This document shows positions 1 to 6,588 of a stretch of DNA of 10,000 nucleotides, piece after piece (the first letter of the stretch is position 1; each line of letters opens with the position of its first letter). A program made the translations under genes and the position numbers. The stretch is from positions 1 through 10,000 of the forward strand of contig NZ_JAIWON010000015.1 of the NCBI RefSeq assembly GCF_020216885.1, given 5' to 3'. The notes under the pieces are model-generated. The model ran no database searches. It was not told the origin of the DNA and worked only from the letters and a program-made list of their open reading frames with translations. This DNA comes from Zymomonas sp. (GTDB lineage: Bacteria; Pseudomonadota; Alphaproteobacteria; Sphingomonadales; Sphingomonadaceae).

Positions 1-27
1 TAGCCTTTGGTGTCTATCAAATATTTA

Positions 28-765
28 TTATTTATTTTTTAACGAGGTAAGCGTTTCGTTAATAGCCTTTTGCAAAATTGCGCACCAATTTCCGATTGCA
101 TTAGCCTCTTCCAACATATCCTGCCTTATTTCAAAAAGCAGGTAGGGAATACGGTTATTTTCTGCATGACGATTCATCGTCGTATTCAAAATACGGCCAG
201 AGTAAGGTTCGTTTTCGCCAACAACAAGTTGGGCTTGCTTTAATAACGGAATGACAATCTGTGTCGCTCGGTCATCATTATTGTAGAGCAAACCGATCTG
301 CCATGGTCGATAACAATTTAGGTTGCTTTTCAAGCAAGGCGTAAAACTATGTAAAGAGATAATCAGCTGTGGTCGCTGTTTGTGAATAATATCATCAATA
401 TGTTGATGATAGGGACGATAGAAACGGGACAAACGAGCTTCTTTTTCATCACTGCTCAAGCCTGTATTCCCGTGAATGACATAGCCATCAGAAATGGCGG
501 GCATCAGCCCTAAAAAATCATTCTCATCACGGTTGAGATCGACAACCAATCGAGATTGGGCAGCAAAAACCCCGTTGCATTGTAACGCCAGACATAGCTG
601 CTCGCCTAATGTCTGAACGCCTTTATCAACGGCCACATGCTCATCATATAATCTTTTGTCGATTCCCAAATCAATATCTTCAGGGACAAAAGCTGAAGCA
701 TGATCAACAATCAACAAAATAGAAGAGTCATTTCCTATGATATCATGCCAAGCTTGATAAGACAC
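28..765 (-). CDS. N-formylglutamate amidohydrolase family protein
   Basis: This is a 245-residue cytosolic protein with no signal peptide. It matches the N-formylglutamate amidohydrolase (HutG-like) family, which releases formate or related groups from N-acylated glutamate in histidine breakdown. The family signature is seen in order: DHAS at 21-24, SR-x3-D-LNRD at 71-80, SLHSFTP at 137-143 (probable metal-site His139), GENEPYSG at 183-190, and H200 followed by LLFEIRQD at 209-216. The length is somewhat short for HutG proper. No other hut genes are visible here, so the true substrate is uncertain, and many standalone members are annotated only by family. The start is GTG at 763-765, preceded by an AGAGG ribosome site about 7 bases upstream. 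It lies downstream of ispE on the same strand, but the terminator at 804-844 suggests separate transcription. The family call is strong; the exact activity is inferred. Confidence 0.85.
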   Translation of the reverse strand: MSYQAWHDIIGNDSSILLIVDHASAFVPEDIDLGIDKRLYDEHVAVDKGVQTLGEQLCLALQCNGVFAAQSRLVVDLNRDENDFLGLMPAISDGYVIHGNTGLSSDEKEARLSRFYRPYHQHIDDIIHKQRPQLIISLHSFTPCLKSNLNCYRPWQIGLLYNNDDRATQIVIPLLKQAQLVVGENEPYSGRILNTTMNRHAENNRIPYLLFEIRQDMLEEANAIGNWCAILQKAINETLTSLKNK

Positions 766-803
766 AACTCAACCTCTATCGATTTACGCTTAAGAAAAAC
801 ACA

Positions 804-844
804 AAAAACCTTATAGACGATCTTATATCACCTATAAGGTTTTT
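804..844 (-). terminator. Bidirectional intrinsic terminator after ispE
   Basis: A perfect 13-bp inverted repeat (AAAAACCTTATAG at 804-816, CTATAAGGTTTTT at 832-844) encloses a 15-nt loop. On the minus strand the stem runs into a T-rich tail (TTTTTTGTGTTTTT), as expected for the end of the ispE transcript, whose stop codon is about 80 bp upstream. On the plus strand the tail is TTTTTATTT, so it could also stop opposing transcription. The core stem is AT-rich with only a few G-C pairs, so its efficiency is unknown. Confidence 0.75.
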
Positions 845-925
845 ATTTAGATTAACTTTAATTAATTACTTTTAATTTTTACAATATTTTAAATAATTTT
901 TAGAATTTTAATTATCGTTATAGAT

Positions 926-1783
926 TTATCGTAATAATGACGACAAAGCCCACCACTCTGGATGGTCAATATTTAATTTTTTGTAGGCAGTATCCCGCTC
1001 TTCAATTTCATCGAAAAGGGCGAAACAGGTTGCTCCCGATCCTGACATGCGAGAAAAACTGACCCCTTTTTGTTGTTGTAACCACTCAACGACTTCCCCA
1101 ATAATCGGCAATATTTTCCTTGCAGGTGGCTCCAAATCATTACGCCCAGATCGGGCGGCACCTAATATAGACCCATCGCTATCCAACGCGCCTCGATCAA
1201 TACCATCCCAGTTTTTAAAAATCATTGGGGTCGAACAGGATACTCTGGGATTTACCAATAATAGGGGTTTCTCTTCTAAAGACCGATCATCAATCTGTGT
1301 CAGTTTCTCGCCAACACCCTCTCCTCGCACTAAACAAGAATCAACACAAGCAGGCACATCTGCACCCAGATTACTGGCAAGAGATAAAAGTAATTCATGG
1401 GGAATTTGATAATGTTGCCCGATCATCCGCAACATAGCCGCAGCATCAGCTGATCCGCCGCCGATACCAGCTGCAACAGGCAATCTTTTATCAAGAATAA
1501 TAGAAAATCCAGCGGGTATTTTATTGGGACAAGTCTGCCGTAAAGCCGTGACAGCTCTTAAAACAAGATTGTCTTTATTGGCTTCTAACCCTTCTGAAAA
1601 AGGACCAATAATCGTCAAATTATCTTCTGTATCATTCACTTCAGCTTGGAGAATATCGCCATCTTTAGCAAAAGCAAAAATAGTCTCTAATGCGTGATAA
1701 CCATTCGGCATTTTTTCCCGCACATGAAGCGCCAGATTAATTTTGGCATAGGCTATTTCTGTTAGCTTGGGCACCGCAAACAC
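926..1783 (-). CDS. ispE: 4-diphosphocytidyl-2-C-methyl-D-erythritol kinase
   Basis: IspE is a cytosolic GHMP-family kinase that phosphorylates CDP-methylerythritol with ATP, a middle step of the MEP route to isopentenyl diphosphate. The 285 residues are full length for the family. Visible signatures are [11 protein letters not shown] at 11-21 with catalytic Lys14, the glycine-rich ATP loop [16 protein letters not shown] at 101-116, GADVP with the catalytic Asp142 at 140-144, and the C-terminal GHMP motif [12 protein letters not shown] at 246-257. The start is GTG at 1781-1783, with TTAGGAAA immediately upstream as ribosome site. A second in-frame GTG at codon 4 is too close to the conserved block to be preferred. 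The gene is followed by a terminator (804-844). In Z. mobilis this pathway supplies precursors for abundant hopanoids and quinones (established knowledge). The upstream TPR gene is on the same strand, but about 290 bp of structured DNA separates the two. Confidence 0.96.
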   Translation of the reverse strand: MFAVPKLTEIAYAKINLALHVREKMPNGYHALETIFAFAKDGDILQAEVNDTEDNLTIIGPFSEGLEANKDNLVLRAVTALRQTCPNKIPAGFSIILDKRLPVAAGIGGGSADAAAMLRMIGQHYQIPHELLLSLASNLGADVPACVDSCLVRGEGVGEKLTQIDDRSLEEKPLLLVNPRVSCSTPMIFKNWDGIDRGALDSDGSILGAARSGRNDLEPPARKILPIIGEVVEWLQQQKGVSFSRMSGSGATCFALFDEIEERDTAYKKLNIDHPEWWALSSLLR

Positions 1784-1784
1784 T

Positions 1785-1835
1785 TTCCTAATAATGACGT
1801 CACATTCCTAAAATAGGGCTATAACGGATTAGGAA
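1785..1835 (-). promoter_or_regulatory. Repeated heptamer and palindrome in the ispE leader
   Basis: The heptamer TTCCTAA occurs at 1785-1791 and 1805-1811, exactly 20 bp apart (two helical turns), and in inverted orientation (TTAGGAA) at 1829-1835. Between the first two copies lies the perfect palindrome TGACGTCA (1795-1802). The first copy, read on the minus strand, is also the ispE ribosome site, so part of the pattern may be coincidence. The arrangement could be an operator controlling ispE, but no regulator is identified. Confidence 0.25.
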
Positions 1836-1910
1836 AACTCTGCATCTGTTTTCTAAACAACTTTAGTCGGAATTTTTTAAAACCGACAATGAATAACTTA
1901 AAAAGGACAA

Positions 1911-1922
1911 AATACCGGTATT
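1911..1922. promoter_or_regulatory. 12-bp perfect palindrome upstream of ispE
   Basis: AATACCGGTATT is perfectly self-complementary and lies about 130 bp upstream of the ispE start. A smaller imperfect hairpin (GTCGG at 1866-1870, CCGAC at 1883-1887) lies between it and the gene. It might be a dimeric repressor site; nothing in the window identifies a binding protein. Confidence 0.2.
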
Positions 1923-1958
1923 ATTCCATGAAATTTTTTCACAAAAAATCTTCATAAA

Positions 1959-2073
1959 TTAAAAATAGTTATTCAAAATTTCTTTATAAGAAAAATACTC
2001 CCCAAAAATCATCCAAATATTCAGTGTACTTAGATGATTTTATCCTCAAAAATTTTTGAATAACTATTTTTAA
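1959..2073. repeat. 115-bp nested inverted repeat, MITE-like or composite terminator
   Basis: A 20-bp perfect outer inverted repeat (TTAAAAATAGTTATTCAAAA at 1959-1978, its complement at 2054-2073) encloses a second hairpin (2005-2041). The right outer arm covers the stop codon of the TPR gene (TAA at 2070-2072), so the coding sequence ends inside the repeat. The size and terminal inverted repeats resemble a miniature inverted-repeat element. No clear target-site duplication is seen at the edges and no transposase is nearby. It could equally be a large transcription-ending or RNA-stabilising structure. Confidence 0.6.
2005..2041 (-). terminator. Probable terminator of the TPR gene
   Basis: AAAATCATC (2005-2013) pairs with GATGATTTT (2033-2041). 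Past one mismatch, two more A-T pairs extend the stem inward. On the minus strand the stem ends in TTTTT before a G-run, so the tail is short. It lies about 30 bp after the TPR stop codon, inside the outer inverted repeat 1959-2073, which would compete or stack with it. Confidence 0.45.
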
Positions 2074-3713
2074 GGTGCCGCTAAATCAGAGGTTAAACCT
2101 AATTCTATTTTTTTCTTAATGCGTGATATTGATTTTTCTTCTGCCGTTACTAGCGAAGCTTGCCACGAATAGCGGGCTTCGAAATGCCGCCCAGCCGTCC
2201 AATAGGCATCTCCTAAATGCTCGGAAATCGTAGATTCCTGCGGTGCGTTTTGAACTGCTTTTTCTAGAACTAAAACCGCGGTGTTAATGTTACCCGAAAG
2301 ATATTGGCTCCAGCCGAATGAATCAACAATCGCAGGATCAAGCGGCATCGTTTTCAAGGCCTTCATAATCAACAGGCTTGCGTCTTGAATATTTTCACGC
2401 TTCTCTAATTGTGAATATCCCAGGGTATTCAAAGCAATAGGGTTTTCTGGTGCCAAAGAAACAGCCTGTTGATAGGCCGCTTTTGCTTCCGGCCAACGGC
2501 CGGCAGAATCTAACAAAGTGCCTTTCAATATCCACATTTGCCAATCTTGAGATTTTACACGTTCAACATGCGCCAAAGCGGCCAAAGCTTCATCAAAATG
2601 TCCGGTATCGCCTTCTATTTCAGCTAAATTATACCAGTCTTCAACGGTCGCATCGGGTTGCAAAACAACATGGCGAGCAAGATTGAGTGCCATATCTTTT
2701 CGTCCTTCTTGTAAGAAGAAGGATATTTTCATCGAATTAGCCAGATTATAAAAAGGATCGTCAGCAGAAATATGATCCAGAGCAATTCTGGCATCGGATA
2801 ACTGTCTGATAGAAGATAAAATTTCAGCTGTGACCAGCCAACTCTCTGGATTATTAGGTGTCATCCAAGAAGATGCACGCCCTAATCCCAAGCCAATAGG
2901 CTTCATCAGACTTTGCTTGTCGCCCATAAAAGAGGCAAGGCGAAGAAATAATTCAGAAAGACCAAGTTCGGCTGTCAGCTTAGTGGGGAATGCTTTAGGG
3001 TTCTTTTCCAACAGTAATCTAGCTTTCGCTAAAGAAGCACTGGAACCTTCCAACAAAGCCCTAGATTTGGGGGCGTTACGGTGCGACATTATCCCTGCAG
3101 CAATAATTCGCAAATGGTTTGCCCGACCACTTCCGCCTTCCATTACCGGATCAAGAAAAGGCCATGCTTCATCATATTTTCCTGTCGCTAGAAGCAGCAA
3201 TCCACGCGTTTCGGGCACAAAAATCTGTATCGACGGATCAACTTTATCTAATCCAGCTAAAGGATTTTTTTCTCCTGATCCGAATCTAACCCATGCTCGT
3301 AATAAAGGCGCAAAAGGAAAAAGCGGATAGTGATTTTGCTCCATCCGATCAATGATTTGATGCGCTTCTTTCCATTTATGCTGCTGAACGGCTCTTGCGA
3401 GAATAAGAAATGGCCCGTCGCCTGTTCGAAAGCCATCTTTTTCCATATGGAATAACGTTGACAATACTATTTTTGTATTATCCGCGATTTGTGCCTGACG
3501 ATAAGTTTTTAGAGCAAGCCGGTCATCGTCGGGATGTTCTTCAAAAACAGAGAAAAAATCGCGAGCAGCAAGATCTGGATTACCAGAAAATGATGCCACT
3601 TGTCCTTCTACATAACGTTGGAGAGGAGACTGCTTCACTTTATGTGAAGAAGCCGAAGCCAATGGAAAAGTAAATAATAGCGATAGCGCTATAAGACGAG
3701 GAAGTGGGATCAT
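2070..3713 (-). CDS. Exported tetratricopeptide-repeat protein of unknown function
   Basis: This is a 547-residue protein with a Sec-type signal peptide (MIPLPRLIALSLLFTFPLASASS; probable cleavage near residue 21-23), so it is probably periplasmic. The C-terminal part contains about five TPR-like helix pairs, roughly at 357-386, 391-424, 426-458, 461-492 and 495-525. Clear TPR consensus is seen in AGRWPEAKAAYQQAVSLAPENP (405-426) and in HLGDAYWTAGRHFEARYSWQASL (499-521). The N-terminal half (30-350) is also alpha-helical and repeat-like but more degenerate. No catalytic motif is visible; TPR arrays normally act as protein-binding scaffolds. Related long TPR proteins next to ispE and ETF-QO are, as I recall, common in Sphingomonadales, but their role is not established. 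The start is ATG at 3711-3713, which fits the signal peptide, although no good Shine-Dalgarno sequence precedes it. The stop codon lies within an inverted repeat. Confidence 0.85.
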   Translation of the reverse strand: MIPLPRLIALSLLFTFPLASASSHKVKQSPLQRYVEGQVASFSGNPDLAARDFFSVFEEHPDDDRLALKTYRQAQIADNTKIVLSTLFHMEKDGFRTGDGPFLILARAVQQHKWKEAHQIIDRMEQNHYPLFPFAPLLRAWVRFGSGEKNPLAGLDKVDPSIQIFVPETRGLLLLATGKYDEAWPFLDPVMEGGSGRANHLRIIAAGIMSHRNAPKSRALLEGSSASLAKARLLLEKNPKAFPTKLTAELGLSELFLRLASFMGDKQSLMKPIGLGLGRASSWMTPNNPESWLVTAEILSSIRQLSDARIALDHISADDPFYNLANSMKISFFLQEGRKDMALNLARHVVLQPDATVEDWYNLAEIEGDTGHFDEALAALAHVERVKSQDWQMWILKGTLLDSAGRWPEAKAAYQQAVSLAPENPIALNTLGYSQLEKRENIQDASLLIMKALKTMPLDPAIVDSFGWSQYLSGNINTAVLVLEKAVQNAPQESTISEHLGDAYWTAGRHFEARYSWQASLVTAEEKSISRIKKKIELGLTSDLAAP

Positions 3714-3737
3714 AACTGATAAAACAGACTAAAATTT

Positions 3738-3794
3738 CTTGCCATGGCGGAACTCTATCAAAAAGATAGGCTTCCGACCTAGTACCATGGCAAG
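3738..3794 (-). terminator. Multi-tier stem-loop between ETF-QO and the TPR gene
   Basis: Three nested stems are visible: CTTGCCATGG (3738-3747) with CCATGGCAAG (3785-3794), CGGAA (3748-3752) with TTCCG (3772-3776), and CTATC (3755-3759) with GATAG (3765-3769) around an A5 loop. It lies 37 bp after the ETF-QO stop codon. On the minus strand it is followed by AAATTTTAG, a poor U-tract, so it may act as an attenuator, RNase barrier or processing site rather than a strict terminator. It also sits only 25 bp before the TPR start. Confidence 0.5.
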
Positions 3795-3830
3795 AGTTAT
3801 TTAATCTGACCTTTTTGCTTCTGGGTATTT

Positions 3831-5477
3831 TTACATATTGGGATAGTTTGGGCCTTCGCCACCTTGAGGCGCTACCCATTCGATATTCCCAGTCGGATCT
3901 TTGATATCGCAAGTTTTGCAGTGCAGGCAGTTTTGCGCATTTATTTGAAGTCGTGGATTACTGTCTTCTTCTATGATTTCATAGACCCCAGCTGGACAAT
4001 AACGACTTTCTGGAGAATCATATTCTTCAAAATTCACCTTGATAGTGACAGAAGGGTCTTTCAGTTTTAGATGACAAGGTTCATTTTCATCATGTTGCGT
4101 ATTGGAAAGATAAACAGAAGACAAACGATCAAAACTGACAGTGCCATCAGGCTTAGGATAATTGAGTTTTTTCGCTTTATCCTTGAGAGTAAGCGTAGAA
4201 TTGTCGGGACGATGTCCTAACGTAAACGGTAATTTGATTCCTAGACTTCTCATCCAAAGATCTGTGCCTGCGATAGCGGAACCTATTAAAGGGCCGAAAT
4301 GGGCAATTGCTGGTTCCGCATTACGGGCATTTTTTAACTCACTGGCAAGCCAGCTTTTTTCAAAATTATCAGGATAGCCTTGCAGCAGATCAGATGGATT
4401 CTCTTTCTGTATAGCTTCAAAAGCGGCTTCAGCTGCTAGCATAGCGGATTTCATTGCCCCATGTGTGCCTTTGATACGGGGGACGTTAACGAAACCCGCG
4501 GAACATCCGATAAGAGCCCCACCAGGGAAAATAAGTTTTGGAATCGCTTGGTAGCCACCTTCATTAATAACACGCGCACCATAAGCAATCCTGCGCCCCC
4601 CCTGCAGCAATGGTCGAATGGACGGGTGTTCTTTCCAGCGTTGGAACTCATGAAAAGGAGAAAGGTAAGGATTACTATAACCTAGGCCAACAACGAAGCC
4701 CAATGAGACTTGATTATTTTCTTGGTGGTAAATAAAGCCGCCTCCGACTTCACTTTTTAATGGCCATCCTTGCGTATGGATAACACGTCCAGCAACATGC
4801 TTTTCAGGCGAAATTTCCCAAAGCTCTTTAATCCCTAAGCCATAAACTTGCGGCTGACTTTCTGCATCGAGCTTAAATTTACGAATGACTCTTTTTGTAA
4901 GATGCCCGCGTGCCCCTTCTGCAAAGAAGGTGTAACGGCCACGTAGCTCCATACCGGGCTGGAAATCAGGTCTTGGCTTCCCATCTTTACCAATGCCCAT
5001 ATCACCTGTAACAATACCTTTTACTTGGTCATTTTCATCATACAAAATATCGGCGGCGACAAATCCGGGGAAAATATCGACACCCAGAGATTCGGCCTCC
5101 GTAGCAAGCCAACGACATAAAGAGCCAAGCGAGCCGGTATAGAACCCCTTGTTATGCATAAAAGGGGGAAGAAATATTGATGGCAGCGTCAAATGTTTTT
5201 TAGGGGTTAAAACCCAATGGGGGGATTCTGTTACCTTGACAGTCAAAGGAGCGTCTCGTTCACGCCAATCAGGTATAAGTTCATTAAGGGCAATAGGGTC
5301 GATAATTGCGCCGGAAAGAATATGCGCACCGACTTCAGCTCCTTTTTCCAAGACGCAGACAGTAATATCTCGATCGTTTTTTTGTGCCAGTTGCTTTAAC
5401 CGGATTGCCGCAGAAAGACCTGCAGGCCCAGCTCCTACGATGACAACATCATATTCCATGGATTCGCGCTCTGACAT
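3831..5477 (-). CDS. Electron transfer flavoprotein-ubiquinone oxidoreductase (ETF-QO)
   Basis: ETF-QO is a membrane-associated flavo-iron-sulfur enzyme that moves electrons from reduced electron transfer flavoprotein to ubiquinone. Taking the start at 5477 gives 548 residues, the usual family size. Seen directly are the N-terminal FAD-binding motif VVIVGAGPAGLSAAIRL just after MEYD, and the phrase EKGAEVGAHILSGAII, which is typical of the family. The C-terminal 4Fe-4S site has CPAGVYE and NCLHCKTCDIKDP, with Cys494, 517, 520 and 523. An upstream ATG at 5516 is possible. I prefer 5477 because MSERESMEYD matches the family N-terminus as I remember it and a GGGGGA run lies directly upstream. 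A third candidate is the ATG at 5459. The two ETF subunit genes are not in this window. It probably begins a leftward transcription unit, with the 3738-3794 stem-loop following it. Confidence 0.95.
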   Translation of the reverse strand: MSERESMEYDVVIVGAGPAGLSAAIRLKQLAQKNDRDITVCVLEKGAEVGAHILSGAIIDPIALNELIPDWRERDAPLTVKVTESPHWVLTPKKHLTLPSIFLPPFMHNKGFYTGSLGSLCRWLATEAESLGVDIFPGFVAADILYDENDQVKGIVTGDMGIGKDGKPRPDFQPGMELRGRYTFFAEGARGHLTKRVIRKFKLDAESQPQVYGLGIKELWEISPEKHVAGRVIHTQGWPLKSEVGGGFIYHQENNQVSLGFVVGLGYSNPYLSPFHEFQRWKEHPSIRPLLQGGRRIAYGARVINEGGYQAIPKLIFPGGALIGCSAGFVNVPRIKGTHGAMKSAMLAAEAAFEAIQKENPSDLLQGYPDNFEKSWLASELKNARNAEPAIAHFGPLIGSAIAGTDLWMRSLGIKLPFTLGHRPDNSTLTLKDKAKKLNYPKPDGTVSFDRLSSVYLSNTQHDENEPCHLKLKDPSVTIKVNFEEYDSPESRYCPAGVYEIIEEDSNPRLQINAQNCLHCKTCDIKDPTGNIEWVAPQGGEGPNYPNM

Positions 5478-5778
5478 TTCCCCCATAATCCTTATGGTTA
5501 TATAACAATTACCCAATTCATATTGGAGATTGTTATCGTTGGTTTAATAATAGGATATTGACTGAATTACGTTTTTACGTTGGGTAGTTTAGATTTTCGA
5601 CCCTGCCAAAAGGTATATTCGATAATATTTCCTAAAAGAGAATAGTAGGGATAATAGAAAGTTTTGCTATTTTCAAAAAGGTTTTATAAATAATTTTTAT
5701 CGACAGTTTTATAAGTTACCATAGTGATAGTGACTTTAAATCAGAATTCTATGTATTTGAGGAATCGAGCCCCCCAAT
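5478..5778. other. Divergent intergenic region between ETF-QO and the UDG-like gene
   Basis: This 301-bp AT-rich gap must hold promoters for both directions. I see no convincing paired -35/-10 boxes. TATAAA at 5685-5690 and TATAAG at 5710-5715 are possible plus-strand -10 elements without good partners. Near the ETF-QO side are the 10-bp palindrome GTTATATAAC (5497-5506) and the inverted repeat CCAAT-tcat-ATTGG (5513-5526), which could be operator sites or chance in AT-rich DNA. No small gene is supported here. Confidence 0.4.
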
Positions 5779-6588
5779 ATGGCATTCAAAAGTCTTCTGG
5801 AATGGTGGCAGCAAGCAGGTGTTGACATCTTAACCCAAGACATCCCGCAAAATTGGTTTTTGGACAATCCATCAGAAAATTCTTTATTTAAAAGAAAATC
5901 AAGACATTCTAATAACAAGAAAATTATAAAAAATAATTTTCAGAGTAAAAATAAAGATTCAAATATTGAAAATAATAAGGAAACATTAGCACCATCAAAT
6001 TCAATAAAAACTATTCCCCAGAATCTATCCGACTTCCGTCTATGGCTCCAAAATATCTTTGGGAAAAATTGCATTTTTTCAGATATTAAAATTTCGCCTA
6101 AATTGATGATTTTAAGTGAATATCCAGACATTGAAGATATAGAAAAAGGTCAACTTTTTTCAGATAGAACAAGTAAGTTCCTGTACTCTATGCTGGATAC
6201 ACTGTCCGTCAAAAGGCAGGATATCTATTTTGCTACGATGTCACCTATTGTTGCGCATATCGACCGTCTAAATATGTCTTCTAATATAGAGGATAACTCT
6301 ATAAATTTTTATGATTACTCTTTAATTGCGATGCAGCATATCGCCCTGATTAAGCCCAAATATCTACTTCTTTTAGGAGATGCGCCCAATCGTGCATTGT
6401 TGCAGATGAATGCAATGGATGCTCGTAGAAAAATACACGTAATAACTACGAATAATGATAATATTAAAGCCTTCGCATTATTGCATCCGAAAATGCTGTT
6501 GGGAACCCCTTCTTTAAAAGCCATAGCATGGAAAGATTTGAGGGTGTTGAAAGGGATGATAGATGAAAAGACAAACACAGCTATATAA
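5779..6588 (+). CDS. Divergent uracil-DNA glycosylase superfamily protein
   Basis: This is a 269-residue cytosolic protein. From about residue 106 to 258 it follows the UDG fold seen in family-4-like glycosylases, which remove uracil from DNA. The motif A position reads LSEYPDIEDIEKGQLFSDRTSKFLYSML (112-139) instead of the usual GEAPG...PFVG. The next strand, DIYFATMSPI (148-157), has Thr where family 4 has Asn. LLLLGDAPNRALL (196-208) and LLHPKMLLGTPSLKAIAWKDL (234-254) match the later core, including His236. Only one Cys (98) is present, so the Fe-S cluster of classical family 4 cannot be made. The N-terminus LLEWWQQAGVD is typical of the sphingomonad version of this protein as I recall it. 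Residues 31-70 are an Asn/Lys/Ser-rich, AT-rich linker. The start is ATG at 5779, with GAGGAA 14 bases upstream. It overlaps the next gene by 26 bp. Catalytic activity is uncertain. Confidence 0.75.
   Translation: MAFKSLLEWWQQAGVDILTQDIPQNWFLDNPSENSLFKRKSRHSNNKKIIKNNFQSKNKDSNIENNKETLAPSNSIKTIPQNLSDFRLWLQNIFGKNCIFSDIKISPKLMILSEYPDIEDIEKGQLFSDRTSKFLYSMLDTLSVKRQDIYFATMSPIVAHIDRLNMSSNIEDNSINFYDYSLIAMQHIALIKPKYLLLLGDAPNRALLQMNAMDARRKIHVITTNNDNIKAFALLHPKMLLGTPSLKAIAWKDLRVLKGMIDEKTNTAI

Noticed and set aside
1..27. End of another gene at the left edge
   Set aside because: Only 27 AT-rich bases are visible after the amidohydrolase stop codon; too short to support any call.
1047..1437. Plus-strand open frames of 120 and 70 residues
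   Set aside because: They lie antisense within ispE, have no ribosome site or recognisable motif, and the opposite strand has a complete family match.
2830..3330. 166-residue plus-strand frame inside the TPR gene
   Set aside because: Antisense shadow of a gene with a signal peptide and TPR consensus; low-complexity composition and no start signal.
3640..3912. 90-residue minus-strand frame bridging ETF-QO and the TPR gene
   Set aside because: It overlaps the ends of two well-supported genes in another frame and runs through the stem-loop; its sequence has no protein-like pattern.
5149..5505. 118-residue plus-strand frame over the ETF-QO N-terminus
   Set aside because: Antisense to the conserved FAD-binding region; composition is explained by the opposite strand.
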